Shown here: piece by piece, positions 10,501 through 19,031 of the stretch
Layout of the letters: the number at the start of each line of letters is the position of its first letter
Position numbering within the stretch: position 1 is the stretch's first letter
Assembly: GCA_963717695.1 (NCBI GenBank)
Contig: CAVQWR010000003.1
Span: 434,001-498,000, forward strand
Direction: 5' to 3'
Source of the DNA: CAIWHR01 sp963717695
GTDB taxonomy: Bacteria; Pseudomonadota; Gammaproteobacteria; Burkholderiales; Casimicrobiaceae
DNA length: 64,000 nt
Made by a program: the position numbers and the translations under genes
Notes under the pieces: generated by a model
What the model saw: only the letters and a program-made list of their open reading frames with translations
Told to the model about the DNA's origin: nothing
Database searches by the model: none

Positions 10501-10654
10501 CGCAATCCTCCGGCAAAGCGAGTTCGCCGATTGCGGTTTCGGTGCAGGCTGACTTCGCGAACGCGAAGTCAAGCTCGCGAAGCGAGCGGCCGGAGCCAAA
10601 ACCGCCCATGGGCGTCCGGGCCGCGCCGACGATGACGATCGGGTCGTTCAGCAT
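10490..10654 (-). pseudogene. vestigial thiolase 5' end / upstream leader frame
   Basis: From ATG 10654 a 54-residue frame begins with MLNDPIVIVGAARTPMGGF, which matches the first 19 residues of the following thiolase with one substitution. It then diverges into an unrelated tail encoded by two inverted repeats (10551-10587) and stops just inside the real thiolase. About eight of the shared codons differ at silent positions, so this is not a fresh tandem slip. It looks like the remnant of a second thiolase gene or an old partial duplication. A translated leader peptide coupled to the thiolase is also possible, since the frames overlap. Confidence 0.55.
10551..10587. repeat. two adjacent inverted repeats (REP-like hairpins)
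   Basis: Bases 10551-10570 form a perfect hairpin with 9-base arms GACTTCGCG and CGCGAAGTC around AA. Bases 10573-10587 form a second one with 6-base arms GCTCGC and GCGAGC around GAA. They lie between the thiolase vestige and the thiolase gene and share the TTCGCGA core. I saw no other copy of the pair in the window. They could be a palindromic repeat element or an RNA stem between operon genes. No T-run follows, so a simple terminator is unlikely. Confidence 0.6.
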
Positions 10655-10677
10655 GATTCCATTCCTTCCATTCGTCC

Positions 10678-10872
10678 TCAGGTTCCTGCGCTGCGTTCGA
10701 TGCGCCGCGGCCGCGCCAGGAGCTCGCCGCCGCAATTGGGACAGACGTCGCGCATCGCGCCGGCGCAGGCCGTGCAGAACGTGCACTCGAAGCTGCAGAT
10801 GCGGGCATCGGCGGCGTCCGCAGGCAGCGGCGCCGCGCATTTCTCGCACGACGGCTTCATCGCGAGCGCCAT
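10678..10872 (-). CDS. DUF1272 family small zinc-ribbon-like protein
   Basis: A 64-residue protein with six or more cysteines in pairs: CEKCAAPLP, ICSFECTFCTACAGAM and VCPNCGGELLARPRR. This is the DUF1272 pattern, and the paired cysteines suggest a zinc ribbon; its function is unknown. ATG 10872 follows the isovaleryl-CoA dehydrogenase stop by one base and has GGGAG eight bases upstream; an inner Met at 10860 would also fit. DUF1272 genes commonly accompany catabolic or stress genes, so the position within a leucine operon does not define a role. Confidence 0.78.
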   Translation of the reverse strand: MALAMKPSCEKCAAPLPADAADARICSFECTFCTACAGAMRDVCPNCGGELLARPRRIERSAGT

Positions 10873-10873
10873 C

Positions 10874-12041
10874 TTACTTGCTCCCGTTGAAGAGCTCGCG
10901 GCCGATCAGCATGCGCCGGATCTCCGACGTGCCCGCGCCGATTTCGTAGAGCTTCGCGTCGCGCCACAGGCGCCCCGTCGCGTAGTCGTTGATGTAGCCG
11001 TTGCCGCCGAGCGCCTGGATCGCCTCGCCCGCCATCCACGTCGCGCGCTCCGAGGCGAACAGGATCGCGCCGGCGGCGTCCTTGCGCGTGGTCTCGCCGC
11101 GGTCGCACGCGGCGCCCACGGCGTACACATAGGCGCGCGCCGCGTTCATCGTCGTGTACATGTCGGCGAGCTTGCCCTGCATCAGCTGGAATTCGCCGAT
11201 CGGCTGGCCGAACTGCGAGCGCTCGTGCACGTAGGGCAGCACGACGTCGAGGCACGCCACCATGATCCCGAGCGGACCGCCCGCGAGCACGGCGCGCTCG
11301 TAGTCGAGGCCGCTCATCAGGATGTTGACGCCGCGCCCTTCGGCGCCCATCACGTTCTCGGCCGGCACTTCGCAGTCCTCGAACACGAGCTCGCAGGTGT
11401 TCGAGCCGCGCATGCCGAGCTTGTCGAGCTTCTGCGCGGTGGAGAAGCCCCTCATTCCCTTTTCGACGATGAACGCGGTGATGCCGCGCGGCCCGGCGGC
11501 GACGTCGGTCTTGGCATAGACGACGAGCGTGTCGGCATCCGGGCCGTTGGTGATCCACATCTTGCTGCCGTTGAGCACGTAGCGGTCGCCGCGACGGTCG
11601 GCGCGCAGGCGCATCGACACGACGTCGGACCCGGAGCCGGGCTCGCTCATCGCCAGCGCGCCGACGTGCTCGCCGGAGACGAGCTTCGGCAGGTATTTGT
11701 GCTTCTGCGCGTCGCTCGCATTGCGGCGGATCTGGTTGACGCAGAGGTTCGAGTGCGCGCCATAGGACAGTCCCACCGCTGCCGACGCGCGGCTCACCTC
11801 CTCCATCGCGACGATGTGCGCGAGATAGCCCATCGCCGTGCCGCCATACTCCTCCTCGACGGTGATGCCGAGGAGGCCAAGGTCGCCCATCTTGCGCCAG
11901 AGGTCCGCCGGAAACGGGTTGGCGCGATCGATCTCGGCGGCGCGCGGCGCGATCTCCGTCGGCGGCGAAATCGGCGACGCTCGAGCGCAGCATGTCGACC
12001 GTCTCGCCGAGGTGAAAGTCCAGCGCCGGATAGCTCAGCAT
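10874..12041 (-). CDS. liuA: isovaleryl-CoA dehydrogenase, one frameshift near the N-terminus
   Basis: Oxidises isovaleryl-CoA to 3-methylcrotonyl-CoA with FAD, the first committed liu step. It starts MLSYPALDFHLGETVDMLRS. The main frame, from GDLGLLGITVEEEYGGTAMG to the end, holds ALAMSEPGSGSDVVSMRLRA and GSKMWITNGPDADTLVVYAK. Diagnostic for IVD: the usual C-terminal glutamate is replaced in YEIGAGTSEIRRMLIG, while GLDYERAVLAGGPLG carries the alternative catalytic glutamate. One extra base near 11960 separates SSVADFAA from EIAPRAAEID. The locus length (1168) equals 389 codons plus one base, so a sequencing insertion is likely. Confidence 0.94.
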
Positions 12042-12095
12042 GTCCCGCGCCTCGTGCGCATCGTCCCCTCCGTCACTTCTCGCGGCGCGTGGAAT

Positions 12096-12578
12096 TCACG
12101 CGTCCGCCTTGCCGTGCATCACCATCAGCGTCTGCTGCATGATCGCGACCAGCGTGCGCTCGCCGCCCTTTTCCGCGTGGACCTCGCCGCGCGTGATCAC
12201 GAGCGTCCTCCCCGGCTTCACGACGAACCCCTCCGCGACGATGCGATCGCCTTGCGCAGGGTTCAGCAGGTTGAGCTTGTACTCGACCGTCAGCACCGAG
12301 GCGTCGACGGGGAACAGCGTGAAGCCGGCGTAGCCGCCCGCCGAATCGACGATGGCGGCGACGATCGCCCGCGTGCACGTATCCGTGCTGCTGCGAGATG
12401 TCCGGCCGCGGGGTGAGCGCGATGGCGCAGTAGCCCGGGCGCCACGCCGACGAGCTCGGCGCCAAGCGTGTGCATCGCGCCCTGGCGCGCGAAGCTCGCC
12501 CGCACCCGTTCGGCGTACGCCGGGTCCTGCGGCTGCCACGACGCGGTCGGCGGGTTGCGGGTTGACGGTCTGGGACAC
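12096..12578 (-). CDS. PaaI-like hotdog thioesterase, several frameshifts
   Basis: Probably hydrolyses acyl-CoA thioesters. The intact C-terminal half reads IVAAIVDSAGGYAGFTLFPV, then SVLTVEYKLNLLNPAQGDRI and GEVHAEKGGERTLVAIMQQT, a PaaI/hotdog pattern. The N-terminal half is split over three frames: DPAYAERVRASFARQGAMHT, then GYCAIALTPRPDISQQHGYV. At least two single-base shifts are needed to join them. The GTG at 12578 is the best upstream start in one frame but is uncertain. It is the first gene after liuR and lies directly below the presumed LiuR operator. Confidence 0.75.
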   Translation of the reverse strand: MSQTVNPQPADRVVAAAGPGVRRTGAGELRAPGRDAHAWRRARRRGARATAPSRSPRGRTSRSSTDTCTRAIVAAIVDSAGGYAGFTLFPVDASVLTVEYKLNLLNPAQGDRIVAEGFVVKPGRTLVITRGEVHAEKGGERTLVAIMQQTLMVMHGKADA

Positions 12579-12622
12579 GGCGGGTCCGGCGCGGCGGCGC
12601 TCGCAAAAGGGGATCGGAAACT

Positions 12623-13150
12623 CTACGTGCCGTTTACGTAAACGTCAACCTCGACCGCCGTGGGGCTACCGCGGGACCGCAGCGCGCGCCGGCCGCGCGG
12701 CCGGCGCGCCCTCGCTCGCAGACGGCGGCGGCAGTCGCGCTCCAGCACGGCGATCTCGGCCAGGACCGCGTCGATGTCCTCGCGCTGCTGCAGCAGCATC
12801 GCGCGCCGCTCGGCGAGCATCGGCAGGAACTTGGCGAGCTGGGCCCGCTCGCTCCCGGTGGCCTCGTAGAGATCGAACAGCTCGCGGATCTCGGAGAGCG
12901 AAAGCCCGAGCCGCTTGCCGCGCAGGATCAGCTTGATGCGGGTGCGCTCGCGCTCGCCGTAGACGCGCGTCTGGCCGCGCCGCAGCGGCGCCAGCAGCCC
13001 CTCGTCCTCGTAGAAGCGGATGGCGCGCGTCGTCAGCGCGAATTCCTGGGCGAGCGCGGAGATCGAGAAGCTCGGGCCGCCGCGCTCGCCGGCGCGCCGG
13101 CCTGCGGCGGGCGTGGCCGGGTCCCGCTTGGCGCGTGGCAGGCGGGGCAT
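12623..13150 (-). CDS. liuR: MerR-family transcriptional regulator of leucine/isovalerate utilisation
   Basis: A 175-residue MerR-type regulator. After a basic N-terminus, the winged helix-turn-helix reads FSISALAQEFALTTRAIRFY, then EDEGLLAPLRRGQTRVYGER, and the dimerisation helix SLSEIRELFDLYEATGSERA follows. The C-terminal third is a coiled-coil-like LLQQREDIDAVLAEIAVLER with a basic tail. Adjacency to liuA-D identifies it as LiuR; the effector is not readable. The stop codon region overlaps the candidate operator, so binding could couple the end of this gene to the operon promoter. It is divergent from the MBL-fold gene at 13328. Confidence 0.88.
   Translation of the reverse strand: MPRLPRAKRDPATPAAGRRAGERGGPSFSISALAQEFALTTRAIRFYEDEGLLAPLRRGQTRVYGERERTRIKLILRGKRLGLSLSEIRELFDLYEATGSERAQLAKFLPMLAERRAMLLQQREDIDAVLAEIAVLERDCRRRLRARARRPRGRRALRSRGSPTAVEVDVYVNGT
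12633..12648. promoter_or_regulatory. candidate LiuR operator
   Basis: TTTACGTAAACGTCAA is a near-palindrome with two ACGT cores, of the type assigned to MerR-family LiuR by comparative genomics. It overlaps the last codons of liuR and lies 55-70 bases above the first possible start of the thioesterase gene. That position suits control of an operon promoter just downstream of liuR. I found no second copy in the window, including the region upstream of liuR itself. Confidence 0.6.
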
Positions 13151-13208
13151 TCGCGACGGGCATCGGGACGTGGCGCGGGAGAAGAAAATCGGGGCGGCGG
13201 ACGCAGCG

Positions 13209-13234
13209 TGTCAAGATACCATAACGCCTTGACA
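13209..13234. promoter_or_regulatory. inverted repeat in the liuR / MBL-hydrolase divergent region
   Basis: TGTCAAG at 13209-13215 is mirrored by CTTGACA at 13228-13234, with a 12-base spacer. It lies in the 177-base divergent region between liuR (start 13150) and the MBL-fold gene (start 13328). The right arm contains a TTGACA-like hexamer facing the MBL gene, so a regulator bound here could block or position polymerase. The MerR-style ACGT core is absent, which argues against LiuR. No binding protein can be named. Confidence 0.4.
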
Positions 13235-13327
13235 GGCCTGCCCGGTTCGCCCGACGATGTTGCGTTGCACAAAACGCGCCTCGGGCGCGCCGCGAACGCC
13301 GCTTCTCCTCCAATCGACACGCCTCTG

Positions 13328-14387
13328 ATGACCGCCGCGCTGCCCGCCGTGCTCGACTATCCGTTCGCGGCGCCCGCCGGCGCCCGGCGAAGCGGTCGAG
13401 GTCGCGCCGCGGCTCCTGTGGCTGCGCATGCCGCTGCCATTCGCGCTCGACCACATCAATCTGTGGCTGCACGACGAGGGCGACGGTTTCACGCTGGTCG
13501 ACTGCGGCTACGGCGACGCCGTCACGCGCGAGCTGTGGGCAGCGGCATTTCACCGGAACGCTCGCGGAGCAAGCCGATCGCGCGCATCATCGCGACGCAT
13601 TGCCATCCCGACCACGTCGGCAATGCCGCATGGCTCGCCGCGCGCTTCGCCGCGCCGGTCGCGATGACGCATGCGGAATTCCTGACGCGCGCACGCGATT
13701 GCCGGCGGAGCACAGCGGACACAGCGGCGCCGCGACGATCGAGCTCTTTCGCCGTCACGGCATGACGCCCGAGCATCTCGACGCGCTCGCCGCGCGCGGC
13801 AACCGCTACCGGCGCGGCGTGCCGGAGCTGCCGCAGACGTTCGAGCGCCTGCTCGACGGCGACGGCGTCGCGGCCGGGGGCGCGACGTGGCGGGTCGTCG
13901 AGGGCCACGGCCATTCGCCCGAGCATGCGTCGCTTTACTGCGCGGCGCGCGCGCTGCTCATCTCGGGCGACATGCTGCTGCCGAAGATCAGCACCAACGT
14001 CGCGCGTGTGGGCCGTCGACCCGGACGGCGACCCGCTGGCGCGCTTCCTCGATTCGCTGACGGCGTTCGAGCGCCTGCCGCCCGACACGCTGGTGCTGCC
14101 GTCGCACGGCCTGCCGTTTCGCGGCATCGCCGTTCGCGTCGCGCAGCTGCGCGCGCATCACGACGCGCGCCTCGCCGAGCTCGCCGCCGCGGTCGACGGC
14201 AGCCGCCGCGCCGCTGTCGGCGGCGGACCTCGTGCCGGTGCTGTTCCGCCGCGAGCTCGACCTGCAGCAGCGCTTTTTCGCGATGGGCGAGGCGATCGCG
14301 CATCTCAATTACCTTTGGCACGCGCGCCGGCTCGACCGGCGCACGGCCGCAGACGGCACGCTGCGCTTTGCCACGCCGCAGCACTGA
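13328..14387 (+). CDS. MBL-fold metallohydrolase, at least five frameshifts
   Basis: A metallo-beta-lactamase-fold hydrolase, probably zinc dependent and cytosolic. Reading across frames gives VAPRLLWLRMPLPFALDHIN, FTLVDCGYGD, then the metal motif ATHCHPDHVGNAAW (HxHxDH), GHGHSPEHASLY, SGDMLLPKIS and LVLPSHGLPF. These are the MBL motifs in proper order. Breaks occur near 13385, 13555, 13690, 14005 and 14205. The product would have about 350 residues and end in LRFATPQH. This gene type often lies beside beta-oxidation and phaC genes and is often annotated as a thioesterase or glyoxalase II relative; the substrate is unknown. Thirty bases separate it from phaC. Confidence 0.78.
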
Positions 14388-14415
14388 ACACCCATCCACG
14401 CCAGGGAGAGCACCG

Positions 14416-16240
14416 ATGTCCGCCACCGCCAAGACCGCCAGCACCGACGCGACGCCGTCGCAGGGCTACGATCCCGTCGCCCTCGCCGAATCGCTCGCCT
14501 CCGCCGCGGAAAAGAGCGCCAAGCTGATGGGCGATTTCGCCAGCCGCCACGCCAAGGGCGGCGGCTCGATGCTGTCCGACGAGCTCGGCATCGGCAAGGC
14601 GTTCATGGAGCTCGCCGCGAAGATGCTCGCGAATCCGTACCGGATGGCCGAGTCGCAGATGAACCTGTGGTGGCGACTACATGAACCTGTGGCAGTCCTC
14701 GACGCTGCGGATGCTGGGCGCGCCCGCCGAGCCCGTCGCGCAGCCCGCGAAGGGCGACAAGCGCTTCAAGCACGAGGACTGGGAGCAGCACTTCCTGTTC
14801 GACTACATCAAGCAGGGCTACCTCATCACCGCGCACTGGCTGCACGACGCCGTCGCCAAGCGTCGAGGGCCTCGACGACGGCACGCGCAAGAAGGTCGAT
14901 TTCTTCACGCGCCAGTACATCGACGCGCTGGCGCCGTCGAACTTCGCGCTGACCAATCCGGAGGTGTTCCGCGAGACGATCTCGAGCGGCGGCCAGAACC
15001 TCGTGCACGGCCTGCACAACCTGCTGGACGACATCGAGCGCGGCAACGGCCAGCTCAAGATCTCGATGACCGACACGAAGGCGTTCGAGCTCGGCGTCAA
15101 CATCGCGACCACGCCGGGCAAGGTCGTCTTCCAGAACGAGCTGATGCAGCTGATCCAGTACGAGCCCACGACCGCCAAGGCGTGCAAGCGGCCGCTGCTG
15201 ATCATGCCGCCGTGGATCAACAAGTACTACATCCTCGACCTGCGCGAGAAGAACTCGATGGTCAAGTGGGCGGTCGACCAGGGCATCACGACGTTCGTGA
15301 TCTCGTGGGTCAACCCGGACGCGCGAGCTCGCGCACAAGGACTTCGAGGACTACCTGCTCGAGGGGCCGCTGGCGGCGCTCGACGCGATCGAGAAGGCGA
15401 CCGGCGAGACGCGAGGTCAACGCGCTCGGCTACTGCCTCGGCGGCACGCTGCTCGCCGCGACGCTCGCCTACATGGCGGCGAAGAAGGACAAGCGCATCG
15501 TCAGCGCGACCTTCATGACGGCGCTGGTCGACTTCGTGCGCACCGGCGAGCTCGAGGTGTTCATCGACGAGGCGCAGGTCGCCTCGCTCGAGAAGAAGAT
15601 GAGCGAGCGCGGCTATCCTCGAGGGCAGCGAGATGGCGAACACGTTCAACATGCTGCGCTCGAACGACCTCATCTGGTCGTTCGTCATCAACAACTACCT
15701 GCTCGGCCGCGACCCGTTCCCGTTCGACCTCCTGCACTGGAACGTCGACTCGACGCGGATGCCGGCGGCGATGCACAGCTTCTACCTGCGCAACATGTAC
15801 ATGAAGAACCTGCTGCGAGAGCCGGGCGGGATCACGCTCGCCGGCGTGCCGATCGACCTCTCGAAGATCACCGTGCCGACGTATTTCGTGTCGGCGATCG
15901 AGGACCACATCGCGCCGTGGAAGACGACCTATTCGGGACCGAAGGTGATGCGCGGCAAGTCGCGCTTCGTGCTGTCCGGTTCCGGCCACATCGCCGGCAT
16001 GATCAATCCGCCGGCCGCGAACAAGTACGGCTACTGGACCAACGAGAAGCTGCCCGATGCGCCGGACGCGTGGTTCGAGGGCGCGAAGCAGCACGAGGGC
16101 TCGTGGTGGAGCGACTGGCGCACGTGGCTCGGCCCCATCTCGGCAAGGAGGTGCCGGCGCGCGTGCCCGGCAAGGGCAAGCTCAAGGTGATCGAGGCGGC
16201 GCCCGGCAGCTACGCGCGCGTCCGCGCCGATCCGACGTGA
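14416..16240 (+). CDS. phaC: class I polyhydroxyalkanoate synthase, six frameshifts
   Basis: Polymerises 3-hydroxyacyl-CoA into polyhydroxyalkanoate granules. It begins MSATAKTASTDATPSQGYDP with GGAGAG upstream. Joined frames show FDYIKQGYLITAHWLHDAV, YYILDLREKNSMVKWAVDQG, the lipase-like box ALGYCLGGTLLAATLAY with the catalytic cysteine, SAIEDHIAPWKTT with the aspartate, and GSGHIAGMINPP with the histidine. All three catalytic residues are intact. Shifts are near 14674, 14861, 15324, 15412, 15617 (all an inserted C) and a one-base loss near 16135. The net +1 agrees with the 1825-base length. Such a conserved protein is unlikely to be dead, so these look like sequencing errors. Repaired length is about 607 residues. 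Confidence 0.92.
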
Positions 16241-16296
16241 GCGCCGATGCGCCGATTTGCTATAGTTTTCGCATCAACCTTTTCCGGAGGCACGTC

Positions 16297-16731
16297 ATGA
16301 ATTCATCCATTGCCCGCACACTCATGCTTGCCGCGACGCTTGCGCTCGCAGGCAGCGCCACCACGGCCGTCGCGCAGACCAAGTGCAGCAACGACTGCGG
16401 CGTCGTCCAGAGCGTCAACTACGTCGAGCAGAAGGGCAAGGGCAGCGGCGTCGGCATGGTCGCGGGCGGCGTCGTCGGCGGCGTGATCGGCCACCAGATC
16501 GGCAGCGGCCGCGGCAACACCGTCGCGACGATCGCCGGCGCCGCCGGCGGCGCCTACGTCGGCAACGAGGTCGAGAAGAAGAAGAACACCACGGGCTATT
16601 GGGCCGTGTCGATCAGGATGGACGCGGGCAATACGCGCACGTTCACGTACTCGAGCCAGCCGACGGTCCACGAGAACGATCGCGTCAAGCTGGTCGACGG
16701 CGGCAAGCGCCTCGCACTGATCGCGAACTGA
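16297..16731 (+). CDS. glycine-zipper outer-membrane protein, 17 kDa surface-antigen type
   Basis: A 144-residue exported protein. The signal peptide is IARTLMLAATLALAGSATTA with cleavage after VAQ. The mature part contains glycine-zipper repeats VGMVAGGVVGGVIGHQIGSG and VATIAGAAGGAYVGNEVEKK, as in 17 kDa antigen / SlyB-like proteins, then a small C-terminal beta domain. No lipobox cysteine is present at the signal cleavage site, so it is probably not a lipoprotein. CCGGAGG precedes the ATG, and TATAGT at 16261-16266 is a plausible -10. A strong terminator follows at 16751. Confidence 0.86.
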   Translation: MNSSIARTLMLAATLALAGSATTAVAQTKCSNDCGVVQSVNYVEQKGKGSGVGMVAGGVVGGVIGHQIGSGRGNTVATIAGAAGGAYVGNEVEKKKNTTGYWAVSIRMDAGNTRTFTYSSQPTVHENDRVKLVDGGKRLALIAN

Positions 16732-16750
16732 TCCAACATCGGTCGCCGCG

Positions 16751-16778
16751 CAAAACGCCGGGAATTCCCGGCGTTTTG
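16751..16778. terminator. intrinsic terminator, usable on both strands
   Basis: A perfect hairpin with CAAAACGCCGGGA paired to its complement, flanked by A and T runs on either side. It lies 20 bases after the glycine-zipper gene and 15 bases after the end of the opposing DUF6600 gene, so it can terminate both convergent transcripts. Confidence 0.85.
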
Positions 16779-16792
16779 CATTGCGAGTCCGC

Positions 16793-18849
16793 CTAGCGTG
16801 CCGTGCCGGCCGGCGTCGTGGCGGACGCGGGCGCCGGCGCGTCCTTCGCAACGCCCGAATGCGGCGCAGGCGCGGGTCGACTTTCGGCCGGAACCGCCGG
16901 AGCCCCCTGCGCGGGTACCTGAACCTGCGGTGAAGGGGCCTGCGGAGCCGCAACGGGGCGCGGCGGGGTGTCGGTGCGCGCAGGCAGCGCCGGCACGGCA
17001 CGTGGCGCGGGCGTCGGGACCGTTGCAGCGGGTACAGGCACGGATTGCGGCACCGGAACGGAGCGCACGGGCATCTCCGCGCGGCGGCGGCATCGCGATC
17101 CCGGCGTCGCGCGATGGCGTGGTCGATGGAGGCACGGGCACCGATCGCGGCGCATCGGCGTGAACGTTCGCCCGTCCGTCGGCCGCTGCCGGCGGCGCGT
17201 TCGTTCTTGCGGCGTCCCGCGGCGCCGTCTGGACCGGGACCGGGTAAACGGTACCGCGCGCCGGGGCGCTCATCGCGCCGGCGGCAGGGGCGGCAGGCAC
17301 GACCGCCGCAGGCGAGGTGCCGACATTGCCGGGTGCGCGCACGCGCGCCTCGCCCGGCGTCGCCGCCGTGGACGCGGCCGGCTGCGCACGCGCGGGCTTC
17401 ATGCCCGGCCCACCCATCGAACGGTCGGCCGTGCGCGGTCGGCCGCACTGTGGACGCGGGCGCCGGCAAGGTCCTTCCGGCGGATCGTGCCGGGATGCCG
17501 CCGGGGGCGATCCTGACCGGCGGCGCATCGGCGAGCAGCGGGGCGGCGTCGGCCGCGCGCGGCGGAAGCGCGATGCGGTTCGGCGCGACCGGCTTGCGCT
17601 CGGCAAGCGTCGCGCCGGCCACCGCGCTCAGCGCGCCCGGCACGTTCGCATTCACGTAATGCTGCGCCGGCCCGCTTCGCCGCTGGGCATACGGCACCGC
17701 AACCGAATACGGGCGGTTGTAGCGCGTCCAGCAGCGCTCGCCACATCCACCCCACCACGGGTGAAACGGTTCGCGCCAGCCGAGCGGAACCCAGCCGTAC
17801 ACCGGTCCGCGATTGCCGAGCGTCGCGCCCCAGCCGGCGCCTCCCACCCACGCGACCATCGCCGGCGACCACGCGGGATGCGCCGGCACGCGTCCCGGGC
17901 ACCAGCCCCAGCGCCGGCCGAACCAGACCCAGCGTCCGTAATGCGACGGGGCATAGCCCCACGGCGCCGCGTCGACCCACGTGTTGCCCCAACCGCCGAC
18001 GCTCGTCCAGTAGCCGTCGCTGTACGGCGCCCAGCCCGGCACCACTTCGGTCGGGAACCAGACGTTGCCGTAGTCGGGATAGCTCTCCCACGCGCCGTAA
18101 TGATCGAGATCGGCATAGCCGACCATTTCCGGCGACACGTAGCCGGCCGCCGGGCCGCTTTCGTAGTAGCGATCGCGATTCGCGCTCCACGCGTCGAGCG
18201 CATCGCGCGGCATCGAATTGCGCACATCGGCGAACTCGGGCTCCGCGCCGACCAGGATCACCGACTGTCCGGGCAATGTCTGCTGGATGCCGCCGGCGAA
18301 TGCGATCTGCGCCTCGCCTTCGCGCACCGACACCGTCGTCGTCGCGCGATCCGGCGGCACGTCGATGCGGTAGAGGCCCGGCCGCATCAGCCGGATCTGC
18401 GCGTTCGGCGTGTCGACGCGCGCGCCGTCACCCGCGGCCTGCGCACGCACGCGCACGAGGAGCCGCCCCTGTGCGACGAAAAGCACGATCTGGCGATCGT
18501 CGAGGCGCGACACGTTGACGTTCGTGTCGCCGCCCATGCGGAACTGCCCGCCGCCGTAATCGACCTCGGCGCGACCGTCGCCGCCGACCCACAGGTTGTC
18601 GCCGGACGTGACGGGATAGTTGAGGCCGACCGGCGTCCATTGGTCGGCACGGTCCTCGGTCGCGAGAAAGATGTCGCCCGCGAATTCGGCAACGCGCGCG
18701 ACGCGGGCGGGCAGTTCATCTTCAGCCGGCGCCTGCGCAGGCGCGGGCAAGGCAACCGTTGCGAGCAGCAATGACGTGACGGCAGCCACGCAAAGCGCGG
18801 TCGCGCGGTGAGGCCAACTTGGCGCATCGGTGATCGCAGATCCGTCCAC
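16793..18849 (-). CDS. FecR-like / DUF6600 exported protein with Pro/Ala-rich tail, two frameshifts
   Basis: An exported protein of about 685 residues. After a signal peptide (ALCVAAVTSLLLATVALPAP) comes a FecR-like domain, VGLNYPVTSGDNLWVGGDGR to DTPNAQIRLMRPGLYRIDVP. A tryptophan-rich repeat region then contains VVPGWAPYSDGYWTSVGGWG, DAAPWGYAPSHYGRWVWFGR and GYAPSHYGRW-type units, the DUF6600 pattern. The last 250 residues are Pro/Ala-rich and probably disordered; the frame changes near 17430 and 17090 to reach the end ASATTPAGTAR. FecR domains usually sense signals for an ECF sigma factor, but no sigma or FecI gene is adjacent. Function unknown. Confidence 0.7.
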
Positions 18850-19031
18850 GACAGCTCCTCGTTTTCACCAGAACGGCTGGCCGCGAGGACACGGTTGACC
18901 TCCCTCAACAACCGTCTCGACAACGGCGCATTCCGGCTGGCCGGCGCGGATTTCGATTAGAATCGGGATTCTCAGCAGTACACGGCCCTCGCCGCGCCCT
19001 CCAGCCCCGAATACCTCAAGAGGAGACCCCC

